Origin: an uncultured Limnohabitans sp.
Lineage (GTDB): Bacteria; Pseudomonadota; Gammaproteobacteria; Burkholderiales; Burkholderiaceae_C
Assembly: GCA_937928195.1 (NCBI GenBank)
Contig: CALEYZ010000092.1
Location: 1 to 23,413 of the forward strand
Reading direction: 5' to 3'
DNA: 23,413 nucleotides
Under the pieces are notes generated by a model. That model searched no databases, was not told the DNA's origin, and was given only the letters and a program-made list of their open reading frames with translations. Positions 1 to 7,858 of this stretch are shown piece after piece. Positions within the stretch are counted from its first letter, which is position 1, and each line of letters starts with the position of its first letter. A program made the translations under genes and the position numbers.

Positions 1-1
1 C

Positions 2-670
2 ACCGGCTGGCCCTCATGGGCTTTGTCCAACCACGACGTGGTGCGTGTGGGTTCGCGATGGGGTGGTGAGTCGGCCGATGTGCGCAAACTCCGCATTGCA
101 GCGGCTTTCCAAATGTGCCTGCGCGGCTCGCCCTGTTTGTACCAAGGCGATGAGCTGGGCTTGCCCGAAGCCCAAGTGGCTTACGAAGATTTGCAAGACC
201 CGTATGGCATCACCATGTGGCCCGAATTCAAAGGGCGCGACGGCTGCCGCACGCCCATGCCTTGGGATGGCAAAGCCGCCGACATGGGCTTTGGCAACGG
301 TGCTCACAAGCCTTGGCTGCCTTTGACCGAAGCCTATCGCGCGCTGGCTGTGTCGGAACAAGACAAAGACCCTCAGTCTTTGCTGAACTTCTACCGCGCT
401 TTGCTCGCATGGCGCAAAGGTCAAGGCGTGTTGTTGCATGGCGATCAAGCTTTGCTGCCAGTGCACACCCAAGTGATGGCCTTTGTGCGCGAACACGAGG
501 GCCAGAAAGTTTTGTGCGCCTTCAACTTCAGCGACAGCGCCGCCAGCATGGACTTGCCTGCCAACTTCAAGTCGGCAGCGGTCTTGCCCGTCCCCGGTTT
601 GGGTGGCGGCAGCGTGGCAGGCGACAGCCTGAAATTTGACGCCTATGGCGCTTTGCTGTTGGCACTTTGA
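2..670 (+). CDS. GH13 alpha-glucosidase, C-terminal part (5' end outside window)
   Basis: The reading frame is open from base 2 and continues upstream, so the start and the first two catalytic regions are missing. The visible 222 residues begin with TGWPSWALSNHDVVR. This is GH13 conserved region IV, with the NHD whose Asp stabilises the transition state. Further on come YQGDELGLP and GRDGCRTPMPW, typical of the proteobacterial alpha-glucosidase/oligoglucosidase branch, and then a beta-rich C-terminal domain ending in ALLLAL. The enzyme should release glucose from the non-reducing end of imported malto-oligosaccharides in the cytoplasm. The gene lies 60 bases upstream of a sugar ABC transporter ATPase and two genes from a second GH13 glucosidase, so all three are probably one operon. 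The family call is firm; the exact linkage specificity cannot be judged without the nucleophile region. Confidence 0.9.
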   Translation, partial: TGWPSWALSNHDVVRVGSRWGGESADVRKLRIAAAFQMCLRGSPCLYQGDELGLPEAQVAYEDLQDPYGITMWPEFKGRDGCRTPMPWDGKAADMGFGNGAHKPWLPLTEAYRALAVSEQDKDPQSLLNFYRALLAWRKGQGVLLHGDQALLPVHTQVMAFVREHEGQKVLCAFNFSDSAASMDLPANFKSAAVLPVPGLGGGSVAGDSLKFDAYGALLLAL

Positions 671-730
671 TGCACGCCATGACCCTGCCTTTGACTTCGC
701 ACCTTTTTTGAACTGACATCGGAGACCAGC

Positions 731-1867
731 ATGTCACGCATTGATTTCCAAAACGTCTGCAAGCGTTACTCACCCGAGTTACCTTTGACGATCAACAACG
801 CCAACCTCACCATCGAACAAGGTGAGTTTTGTGTGTTTGTGGGCCCTTCGGGCTGCGGCAAGTCCACCCTGCTGCGCATGGTGGCGGGCCTGGAGGACAT
901 CACATCAGGTGACTTGCTGATTGAAGGTCAGCGTGTGAATGATTTGCCACCGGCCAAGCGCGGCGTGGCCATGGTGTTCCAAAGCTATGCGCTGTACCCG
1001 CACATGACGGTGGGCGAAAACATGGCTTTTGGTCTGCGCGTGTTGGGCTCTGACAAAGCCGAGATCGATCGCAAGGTGAAGGCGGCTGCCGACATTTTGC
1101 AACTCACGCCTTTGCTCGACCGTTTGCCCAAAGCTTTGTCAGGTGGCCAGCGCCAACGCGTGGCCATTGGCCGCGCCATCGTGAAAGAGCCCAAGCTGTT
1201 TTTGTTTGATGAGCCGCTGTCCAATCTGGATGCCGCCTTGCGCGTGCAAACGCGTTTGGAAATTGCCAAGCTGCACAAAGACATGAATTCGGCCAGCATG
1301 ATTTACGTCACGCACGATCAGGTGGAGGCCATGACCTTGGCCAACAAAATTGTGCTGCTGCACACAGGCGCCCTGATTCAAGAGCGCGGCAGCGTGGCCC
1401 AAGTGGGCACCCCCATGAACCTGTACCACCGCCCTGTGAGTCTGTTTGTGGCGGAGTTCATTGGGTCACCCAAAATGAATTTGTTGCACGGCCATTTGGT
1501 CGATGCACAAGAAGGCTACGCCACGGTGAAAGTGGGCGAACAATTGATCAAGGCCGCGGTGGATGCACGCCACTTGAAAGCGGGTGAGCGCGTGCAACTG
1601 GGCATCCGGCCCGAGCACATTCCATTGACATCCTCTGGCGCAGGCAGCAACGTGGCAGGCCACTTGCAACACATTGAGCGCTTGGGTGATTCGTCTTTGC
1701 TCTATGTGCAAATGGGCGAAGGCCAAGCCGTGACCACCGTGAAAGTGGAAGGCAGTGCCACCACCAGCGCGGGCACCTCACTCAATTTGTGCATGTTGCC
1801 CGACCAATTGCATTTGTTTGACAGCCGCGGCATGGCCTGCCAGCGCACCGTGGAATTGCCCAACTGA
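731..1867 (+). CDS. malK: Sugar ABC transporter ATP-binding protein, MalK/UgpC family
   Basis: This is a 378-residue ATPase that would energise import of malto-oligosaccharides or alpha-glucosides from the periplasm. Walker A is GPSGCGKS (38-45), the Q-loop is at about Q84, the ABC signature is LSGGQRQRVAIGRA (136-149), Walker B is LFLFDE (156-161) and the H-loop is THDQVEA (H195). The region after about residue 235 is the OB/TOBE regulatory domain typical of MalK, UgpC and MsmK (GIRPEHI). The start is supported by a GGAG Shine-Dalgarno just upstream. The stop is followed after one base by the ATG of the next glucosidase. Permease and binding-protein genes are not in the window and would be expected upstream. 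The substrate is inferred from the neighbouring glucosidases; MalK-type ATPases can serve several permeases, so a name such as aglK or ugpC is possible. Confidence 0.93.
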   Translation: MSRIDFQNVCKRYSPELPLTINNANLTIEQGEFCVFVGPSGCGKSTLLRMVAGLEDITSGDLLIEGQRVNDLPPAKRGVAMVFQSYALYPHMTVGENMAFGLRVLGSDKAEIDRKVKAAADILQLTPLLDRLPKALSGGQRQRVAIGRAIVKEPKLFLFDEPLSNLDAALRVQTRLEIAKLHKDMNSASMIYVTHDQVEAMTLANKIVLLHTGALIQERGSVAQVGTPMNLYHRPVSLFVAEFIGSPKMNLLHGHLVDAQEGYATVKVGEQLIKAAVDARHLKAGERVQLGIRPEHIPLTSSGAGSNVAGHLQHIERLGDSSLLYVQMGEGQAVTTVKVEGSATTSAGTSLNLCMLPDQLHLFDSRGMACQRTVELPN

Positions 1868-1868
1868 C

Positions 1869-3611
1869 ATGCCTATCGTTTCAAACGATTGGCGCCAACA
1901 GGTCGCCTATCAAATCTATCCGCGCTCGTTTGCCGACAGCAATGGCGACGGCATTGGCGACTTGCCCGGCATCACCGGCAAGTTGGAGCACCTCGAAACT
2001 TTAGGCGTGGGCATTGTGTGGTTGTCACCGGTGTACGACTCCCCTAACGACGACAACGGCTACGACATCCGCGACTACCGCAGCATCATGAAAGAGTTCG
2101 GCACGATGGCCGACTTTGACGCCATGCTGGCTGGCATGACTGCTCGCGGCATTCGCTTGATGATGGACTTGGTGGTGAACCACACCTCCGATGAGCACGA
2201 GTGGTTCCAGCAAGCCCGCAGTTCGCGCGACAACCCGTATCACGACTTTTACATTTGGCAGGACCCTGTGGAAGGGCGCGAGCCTACCAACTGGGAAGCA
2301 GCTTTCAATGGCTCGGCCTGGACCTTCAATGAAGCCACGGGCGAGTATTACCTCCACATGTTTTCCAAGAAGCAGCCCGACCTGAATTGGGAAAATCCCA
2401 AGGTCAGGCAAGCGGTGTATGACTTGATGCACTTCTGGTTGAAGAAGGGTGTGGGCGGCTTTCGGATGGACGTGATCAACATGATCTCCAAGCCCTGGCA
2501 AATGGACGCGGAGGGGCAACAAGCGCCTAGCCTGCCCGATGCCCCGGTGGTTCAGGATGGATTTTTGCAGCCCGCGTTTGAGATGGTGACGCACGGGCCA
2601 CGCTTCGTCGAATTCATGCTTGAAATGCGACGCGAGGTACTGGACCATTACGATTGCATCACCGTGGGTGAATCACCTTGCGCAACGGTTGAACAAGCGC
2701 AAGCCATCACCGACGCCAAGACAGGCGCCTTGAACATGGTGTTTCAGTTTGAACACATGGACGTTGACAGCCAACCGGGCAAAGGCAAGTGGGCCCTCAA
2801 GCCGCTGCACTTGCCCGATCTGAAAGCCAGTTTGAGCCATTGGCAAACGGGCTTGCATGGCAAAGGCTGGAACAGTTTGTACTGGTGCAACCACGACCAA
2901 CCGCGTGCCATTTCGAGGTTTGGCGACGACGGTCTGTTCAGAGTTCGTTCGGGAAAAATGTTGGCCACCTGTCTGCACATGATGCAAGGCACGCCCTTCA
3001 TCTACCAAGGTGAAGAGTTGGGAATGACCAATGTTCACTGGCCCCACATTGACGCTTACCAAGACATTGAAACGCGCAACATGTTTCAAGTCGCCGTGGC
3101 GCAAAAAGGTCAGAACCCAGAGCAGGTCATGAAAGCGATTCACGCCAAGGGCCGTGACAACGCCAGAACACCCATGCAGTGGGCCAACGCACCGCAAGCG
3201 GGCTTTACCACGGGTCAGCCTTGGCTGGCCGTGAATGACAACCACCCGGAGGTGAATGCGCAGCAAGCTCGCACAGACGACGACTCCTTGTTTCACTATT
3301 ACCGCCAGCTGATTGCGCTGCGCAGAACATGGCCCGTCATCGTGGAAGGCAACTTTGAATTGCTGCTGCCCAAGCACACAGCCTTGTTTGCCTATACCCG
3401 CCAACTGAATGGTGTGCGCTTGTTGGTGCTGTGCAATTTCAGCGGGCAGTTTCAGGGCCTGCCTTTGAAGCAGTTGCCGGACTTTTCAAAAGCCACACCT
3501 TTGATAGGCAATCTGCCGCAAGAAGAATGGCCCTTGGCGCCCGACACCTTGGCCGCTTGGGAAGCCCGCGTTTACGTTCTGACCGAAGGCACTGCTGCGG
3601 CTGCGGCCTGA
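1869..3611 (+). CDS. GH13 oligo-1,6-glucosidase-like alpha-glucosidase
   Basis: This is a complete 580-residue cytoplasmic GH13 enzyme without a signal peptide. The ATG at 1869 is chosen because it starts one base after the upstream stop and gives the usual N-terminus (MPIVSNDWRQQVAYQIYPRSF). A longer in-frame reading from 1755 only adds out-of-frame malK sequence. Visible landmarks are the Ca2+ loop DSNGDGIGDL (22-31), region I DLVVNH (100-105), nucleophile GFRMDVIN (D201), acid/base TVGES (E268) and region IV NHDQPR (D343). The residue after the nucleophile is Val. In this family Val there goes with alpha-1,6 (isomaltose-type) specificity, while Ala or Thr goes with alpha-1,4. Trehalose-6-phosphate hydrolases share much of this sequence, but no PTS genes are nearby. 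Its last 40 bases overlap the convergent MATE gene. Confidence 0.9.
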   Translation: MPIVSNDWRQQVAYQIYPRSFADSNGDGIGDLPGITGKLEHLETLGVGIVWLSPVYDSPNDDNGYDIRDYRSIMKEFGTMADFDAMLAGMTARGIRLMMDLVVNHTSDEHEWFQQARSSRDNPYHDFYIWQDPVEGREPTNWEAAFNGSAWTFNEATGEYYLHMFSKKQPDLNWENPKVRQAVYDLMHFWLKKGVGGFRMDVINMISKPWQMDAEGQQAPSLPDAPVVQDGFLQPAFEMVTHGPRFVEFMLEMRREVLDHYDCITVGESPCATVEQAQAITDAKTGALNMVFQFEHMDVDSQPGKGKWALKPLHLPDLKASLSHWQTGLHGKGWNSLYWCNHDQPRAISRFGDDGLFRVRSGKMLATCLHMMQGTPFIYQGEELGMTNVHWPHIDAYQDIETRNMFQVAVAQKGQNPEQVMKAIHAKGRDNARTPMQWANAPQAGFTTGQPWLAVNDNHPEVNAQQARTDDDSLFHYYRQLIALRRTWPVIVEGNFELLLPKHTALFAYTRQLNGVRLLVLCNFSGQFQGLPLKQLPDFSKATPLIGNLPQEEWPLAPDTLAAWEARVYVLTEGTAAAAA

Positions 3612-4966
3612 TGCCGCATGCGTGCGTGCGTGGCACGCGCATGCGGTATCCAACCGCGTGACACCCAGCGGTGCCACATCATCAAACCACGAATCCATTC
3701 ATCGGCGGCATAAGCAATCCACACGCCTGTCAGGCCCCAGCCCCAGTGCACACCCAGCAACCAGCTGCCGCCAGCCAACACCACCGCCATAGAGCCTGCG
3801 CCTGCATAAAACGGGTAACGCGAATCGCCCGTGGCACGCAGCGCCGAGATCACAATCAAGTTGAAAGTGCGGCCCGTCTCTAGCAAGATGGACCACCAGA
3901 ACAAACGTCGCCCCTCTTCCAAAATAAGCGGGTCGTTGGTGAACCAGCCCAACAAACTTGAACCTTGCCAAGCCATCATCACAGCTACCACTGTGGTGAT
4001 GGCAAAGCCCATGGTTTGCGCGCGCTTGACCAGCACATGGGCTTCGCGCAAATGCCTGGCCCCCACCAAATGCCCCACCACCATTTCGACGGCCATGCCA
4101 ATGGCGGCGCCACTGATCAAAATCCACATGTTGAACTGCAGCACATACGCCTGTGTGGCCAATGCATGCGTGCCCAACACACCCACCGCGGCCACACTGA
4201 CCATGAACGCCAACTCCCACGACAGGTTCTCTGCAGCGCCCGGCAAACCGATGTGCAAAATGTGTTTCATTTGGGCCCAGCGCACGCGCCAAAAATCTGA
4301 CCACGAGGGCACCAAGTTCAAACGCCATTGCCAGAGCAACCCATGCAAGCCCATACCCACCACCCGACTGACCACCAAGGCCACGGCAAAGCCTGGCAGG
4401 CCCAGACCAGGCCAACTCGCCAGAAAAGGCACGCCAGCGGCACCATGCATGAGAGGCCACGCCAAGCTCACATGCACCGCATGCATGACCACCATGACCC
4501 ACAAGGTTTCGCGGGTGCGCAAATGCGCACGCATGACACTGGCCATGCAAGCATTCCACGCATCCAGCAACAAGGCCAATGACAAAGCCTGCAGGAGCGG
4601 CACCGCCAGCGCCAACACGTCGGGGGGCGCGTTGAGCAATTGCAACAAAGGTGTGGCAAACAACAGGGCCACCACCGCCATGCTGCCGCCCATCCAAGTA
4701 CCCGCGGCCAATGCCGCACGCGCCACACGATCTGCTTCTGCAAATTGTCTGGCGCCTAAGTTTTGGCTGACCACCACCCCAATGCCAGCGCCCACCAAAC
4801 GAAACACCATGAACAGCAAACCAAACAGGTGATTGGTGAGTGCGAAAGCGCCACCTGCTGCGTCAGAAATGTGGGAGGCAAAGCGCGTTCCCAACATGCC
4901 CACGGCAATGCCCACGCCTAGCTCTAAAAACAAGGGCGCAGCAACTGCGCCAAATCGCAACTTCAT
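3572..4966 (-). CDS. MATE-family efflux transporter
   Basis: This is a 464-residue polytopic inner-membrane protein of the MATE family (NorM/DinF type), which exports small molecules in exchange for Na+ or H+. It shows the repeated hydrophobic segments expected for about 12 helices in two six-helix halves. The first half contains AAPLFLELGVGIAVGMLGTRF and RLVGAGIGVVVSQNLGAR; the second has LPGAAENLSWELAFMVSVAAVG and the matching GAAIGMAVEMVVGHLVGAR. The ATG overlaps the TGA of the upstream amylase in an ATGA (4963-4966), so the two are almost certainly translationally coupled. The last 15-20 residues are a His/Arg/Ala-rich tail that reads through the hairpin and across the 3' end of the convergent glucosidase; this looks like a late stop rather than a functional domain. 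The substrate cannot be told from the sequence; an exported sugar or a drug are both possible. Confidence 0.88.
   Translation of the reverse strand: MKLRFGAVAAPLFLELGVGIAVGMLGTRFASHISDAAGGAFALTNHLFGLLFMVFRLVGAGIGVVVSQNLGARQFAEADRVARAALAAGTWMGGSMAVVALLFATPLLQLLNAPPDVLALAVPLLQALSLALLLDAWNACMASVMRAHLRTRETLWVMVVMHAVHVSLAWPLMHGAAGVPFLASWPGLGLPGFAVALVVSRVVGMGLHGLLWQWRLNLVPSWSDFWRVRWAQMKHILHIGLPGAAENLSWELAFMVSVAAVGVLGTHALATQAYVLQFNMWILISGAAIGMAVEMVVGHLVGARHLREAHVLVKRAQTMGFAITTVVAVMMAWQGSSLLGWFTNDPLILEEGRRLFWWSILLETGRTFNLIVISALRATGDSRYPFYAGAGSMAVVLAGGSWLLGVHWGWGLTGVWIAYAADEWIRGLMMWHRWVSRGWIPHARATHARMRHQAAAAAVPSVRT
3614..3646. repeat. GC-rich inverted repeat just after the glucosidase stop
   Basis: The arms CCGCATGCG (3614-3622) and CGCATGCGG (3638-3646) pair perfectly. 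An inner CGTG/CACG stem (3625-3628 with 3634-3637) extends the hairpin past a two-base TG bulge to a five-base loop. It begins two bases after the glucosidase stop and sits inside the 3' coding end of the convergent MATE gene. No U-tract follows on the + strand, so it is more likely an mRNA-protecting or weakly pausing hairpin than a classical terminator. Confidence 0.55.
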
Positions 4967-7668
4967 GGATTCAACTCAAGCGAAACGCGGTCCATCCACA
5001 GAGGCTGGTCGGCGTTGCCGCCACCCACCTCAGAGCCTCCTCCTTGCGGTGACAACTTGCGGTAGCCATTGTCATAGTCCCAAGTGTTCACACTGAGTTT
5101 GAGACCTTTCAACGAAGCCACATCGGCCAGCAAACTGGCAGGCAAATCAAATTGCACCGTCCGTGCATCGGGGTCCACTTGAATCCGGGCACCTTCTGGC
5201 AAGGCCCTACCTTCTGCTGCGGCATGCGCTCCTTGTGCGGTAAACAGGGCATTCGACCACCCGTGCACGCGCAACCGGTAGTGCCAATGCGAATCGGCAG
5301 GCAAGCTGTCTTGTTGGAAAGGCATGACGCGCAAGCTGTTGCTGGCATCGGGTTTGCCAATCAGCACGGTGAAAGCCACATGGTCAAAGCCGTTGGCCGG
5401 ATTCCAACTTCGATTGATCGCGCCCATCTTGAGTTTCAAGCGCAAAGACTTTCCGGCCGTCCACACTTCTAGTTTTTCAATGTCAAAAGTGCCGGGCACA
5501 TACGTTGGATCTTGGGGGTATACGTAGCGACCTTGAGGGCCGCGATCATCTCCCACGGGGTCTTCCACGCTGGCCACCAGCTGCCATTCTTTTTTCAAAT
5601 GCACTGGCATCGATTCGCTCACGGCCACCACGGCTTTGCTCTGCGCATGACGCGCCAGCAACACCACGCGCTGTGCCGTTGCATCGCTCCAGCGTGATGT
5701 GTCCACACGCAGATGCCACTGTGTTGCGCCCGCGCTTGTGGGAAGCTTGGCGTTGGTGATTGGCTGAATCATTTGCGCATTTTTCAAATCGCCATTGACC
5801 ACCCACAAACATTCGAGGTCGGATGATGCAGGCAAGGGCCACGCACCAGCGAGGTCAAAATCGCCTGTCACATGCGTGGGCATATCAGCTGGCAACTTCA
5901 GTTTTGGAAGGGCTGCCGTCATTTCCGCAGCGGCAGAAGCTTGGTCACGTCCAATCCAAATCAAGGTGCTGCGCGGCGCCAACGCCAAGTTGAACAATCC
6001 GGCTGCGCCAGTCGTCACATTCACGGACACTTCTGGAGGCCGCTTGAATTGCGCACCTTCAACACCCCACACGCCAGTCAAGGCACGCGGTCTTTGTTGA
6101 GCTGGCAAACCTTGCATCAAGTCCAAGTTGTCTAACAACACCTCATGCTCTGCCGTGTTGAAAATCACCCAAGCCGATTGCCCTGCATGGTCCATGCGAT
6201 AAGCCAGCACACCTGCGCCAGCAGCATCGTCACGCAGTACGGTAGGCACGCCGCGCGAGAACACACGATGCTGTTTGCGCAATTGCGTGAGGCTTTGGGT
6301 GAAGAGGTACAGTGGCGATTGGGTGTCAAAGTGATCTTTGCCACCAGCGCCATAACCTGCCGCGAACATGGCCGCCCGCTGCTCTTTGAAGCCTTGCTCT
6401 GTCCCGTAATACAAAGTGGGAATACCAGGCAAGGTCATGATCAAGGCCAAACTTTGTCGCAAAGCAATGTCGCTGCCTCCTTTTAAGAAGCGGTCCACAT
6501 CGTGGTTATCGATGAAGCTGGGCATGCGGTGCGGGTCACTGTGCACACGCATCATCTGGCGAATGCGTTCACCCAAGGCATGAGTTGGACCACCACGGGC
6601 CATCACATCTCCCACGCTGCCGTACAGCGGAAAGTTCAACATGCCTTGCATGACAGCTTGGCCTTGCGCATCGCGCACATAGGTTTCAATTTTGGCCATG
6701 GCTTTTGTTTCGCCTGCCTTGTCGATGGCAAAGCCTTCACCAAAAGTCATGAAATCTTTGCGGCCTGTTTGTTGCGCCACGATGCGCATGCCCGGGTGCT
6801 TGGCATCTTTGGCGTACAAAAAATCTTGCACCGCATCAGGGGGAACGAAAAATGCAGTGTCCAATCGAAAGGCGTCGACACCGACTTTGCGAATCCAATG
6901 GCCATAACTGTCCCGCAGTGCGCGTCGCACCACGGGATTCTCCGAATTCAAATCGTCCAGACCCGACATCTGAAAATTCAGTTCTTGCTGTCGGTCGTTG
7001 TAATTACTGACGTCGGGTGTCCAGTGATAAATGGCGGCTGCGCGATGCGCAGGATTGCGCGCATCGTTCAGATGAAAGGGTGCCTGGGTTGGCGCTTGCA
7101 TCGGCACGGATTTGGGCTTGAACTCAAAGCCTTGGGCAGGATTTTGTGGTTGCCAGTTTTTGTAACGGAAAAAATCGCCGGTGTGATTCAGCACGATGTC
7201 TTGCACCAAGTACATGCCTTTGCGGTGCAGGGCGTCTGACAATTGCTGGTAGTCCTTCAAACTGCCCACATGGGCATCGAGGCGTTTGAAGTCGGCGGCC
7301 CAATAGCCGTGGTAGCCCCCGTATTCACCGTTCCACCACTGGTTGGCCACAGGCGGTGTGATCCACACCGCAGTCGCCCCCAGACCTTGGATGTAACCCA
7401 GTCTGTTCCGAACACCCGCCAAATCCCCCCCGCTGTAATGCGACTCCTTTTGCGGATTGAACTCCCCTGAGCCTTGGTCGTTGTTCTGAGGGTTGCCATC
7501 CTCAAAACGGTCGGTCATGAGAAAGTAAATGATTTGGTCTCGCCAGTCGGGCGAAGGGACGTGCAGCTTCAAGTTGCCAGCAGCGTGAGCTGAAGAGAGC
7601 ATGCCGCCCCAAAGTGCCAGACCTGCAGAAACAACTGTAGCTTTACTACGTAAGTAAGAAAATAACAT
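4963..7668 (-). CDS. Exported alpha-amylase (GH13) with glucodextranase-type C-terminal domain
   Basis: This is a 901-residue exported glycosidase. Translation most likely starts at the ATG at 7668, which places a standard signal peptide at the N-terminus (basic start, hydrophobic VVSAGLALWGGML, cleavage near SSAHA/AG). An upstream TTG (7725) would add 19 charged residues ahead of it. The catalytic barrel holds region I DIVLNH (157-162), nucleophile DAFRLDT (D270), acid/base FMTFGE (E311) and region IV FIDNHD (D390). A beta domain and linker follow to about 690. Roughly residues 696-896 then match the C-terminal domain first described in glucodextranase, recognisable by EDPVGDDRGPQGRYVYPQDP and TFDIEKLEV. 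The enzyme would cut starch, glycogen or related alpha-glucans in the periplasm or outside. The gene is coupled to a MATE transporter downstream and shares a 190-base divergent promoter region with the glucokinase-regulator fusion. Confidence 0.9.
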   Translation of the reverse strand: MLFSYLRSKATVVSAGLALWGGMLSSAHAAGNLKLHVPSPDWRDQIIYFLMTDRFEDGNPQNNDQGSGEFNPQKESHYSGGDLAGVRNRLGYIQGLGATAVWITPPVANQWWNGEYGGYHGYWAADFKRLDAHVGSLKDYQQLSDALHRKGMYLVQDIVLNHTGDFFRYKNWQPQNPAQGFEFKPKSVPMQAPTQAPFHLNDARNPAHRAAAIYHWTPDVSNYNDRQQELNFQMSGLDDLNSENPVVRRALRDSYGHWIRKVGVDAFRLDTAFFVPPDAVQDFLYAKDAKHPGMRIVAQQTGRKDFMTFGEGFAIDKAGETKAMAKIETYVRDAQGQAVMQGMLNFPLYGSVGDVMARGGPTHALGERIRQMMRVHSDPHRMPSFIDNHDVDRFLKGGSDIALRQSLALIMTLPGIPTLYYGTEQGFKEQRAAMFAAGYGAGGKDHFDTQSPLYLFTQSLTQLRKQHRVFSRGVPTVLRDDAAGAGVLAYRMDHAGQSAWVIFNTAEHEVLLDNLDLMQGLPAQQRPRALTGVWGVEGAQFKRPPEVSVNVTTGAAGLFNLALAPRSTLIWIGRDQASAAAEMTAALPKLKLPADMPTHVTGDFDLAGAWPLPASSDLECLWVVNGDLKNAQMIQPITNAKLPTSAGATQWHLRVDTSRWSDATAQRVVLLARHAQSKAVVAVSESMPVHLKKEWQLVASVEDPVGDDRGPQGRYVYPQDPTYVPGTFDIEKLEVWTAGKSLRLKLKMGAINRSWNPANGFDHVAFTVLIGKPDASNSLRVMPFQQDSLPADSHWHYRLRVHGWSNALFTAQGAHAAAEGRALPEGARIQVDPDARTVQFDLPASLLADVASLKGLKLSVNTWDYDNGYRKLSPQGGGSEVGGGNADQPLWMDRVSLELNP

Positions 7669-7755
7669 GTGCACTCTATGTGGGGCTCGAACCAGAGGAT
7701 GCTTATTTTGCTTGAATATTTTCAAAAAAGGCAGCTCATTTGGCTTGAAATCACA

Positions 7756-7771
7756 GTAACAATGCGGTTAC
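7756..7771. promoter_or_regulatory. Inverted repeat GTAAC-N6-GTTAC, possible second operator
   Basis: Perfect five-base arms GTAAC/GTTAC are separated by AATGCG. The half-sites resemble those of the HexR-like site 33-34 bases downstream (centre to centre), but the spacing between the arms differs. It may be an auxiliary site for the same regulator or a site for another one. Confidence 0.35.
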
Positions 7772-7789
7772 ATTTCTCATAAATTTTGA

Positions 7790-7804
7790 CGTAGTTACAT
7801 TACA
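7790..7804 (-). promoter_or_regulatory. Candidate HexR/RpiR-type operator upstream of the fusion gene
   Basis: Read on the - strand this is TGTAATGTAACTACG, an imperfect palindrome. It agrees at about 12 of 15 positions with the HexR consensus known from gammaproteobacteria (TGTAATwwAATTACA). It shares TGTAAT-N4-CTACG exactly with a site upstream of tonB (9768-9782). It lies 55 bases before the fusion gene start, where autoregulation of both divergent genes would be expected. It is a prediction from sequence only. Confidence 0.5.
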
Positions 7805-7858
7805 AAATGCGTGCCCTTGCGGCCCTTGAATGTGCACGCGCATTAAAGACAGAGACCC

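Larger units (their letters stand above)
7669..7858. promoter_or_regulatory. Divergent promoter region between amylase and glucokinase-RpiR fusion
   Basis: This 190-base AT-rich region lies between the divergent starts of the amylase (-) and the fusion gene (+). It holds two inverted-repeat elements, listed separately. A possible + strand promoter is TTGAAA (7745-7750) with TACATT (7769-7774) at 18 bases, but the match is weak. I could not settle a promoter on the - strand. Shine-Dalgarno sequences on both sides are poor (AGAG-type). Confidence 0.6.

Noticed and set aside
1755..1868. Longer N-terminus for the second glucosidase
   Set aside because: The extra residues are out-of-frame malK sequence rich in Pro and Cys. 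The ATG at 1869 gives the standard GH13 N-terminus.
7669..7725. TTG start at 7725 for the amylase, adding 19 residues
   Set aside because: The added residues are charged and would bury the signal peptide; the ATG at 7668 gives a normal signal sequence.
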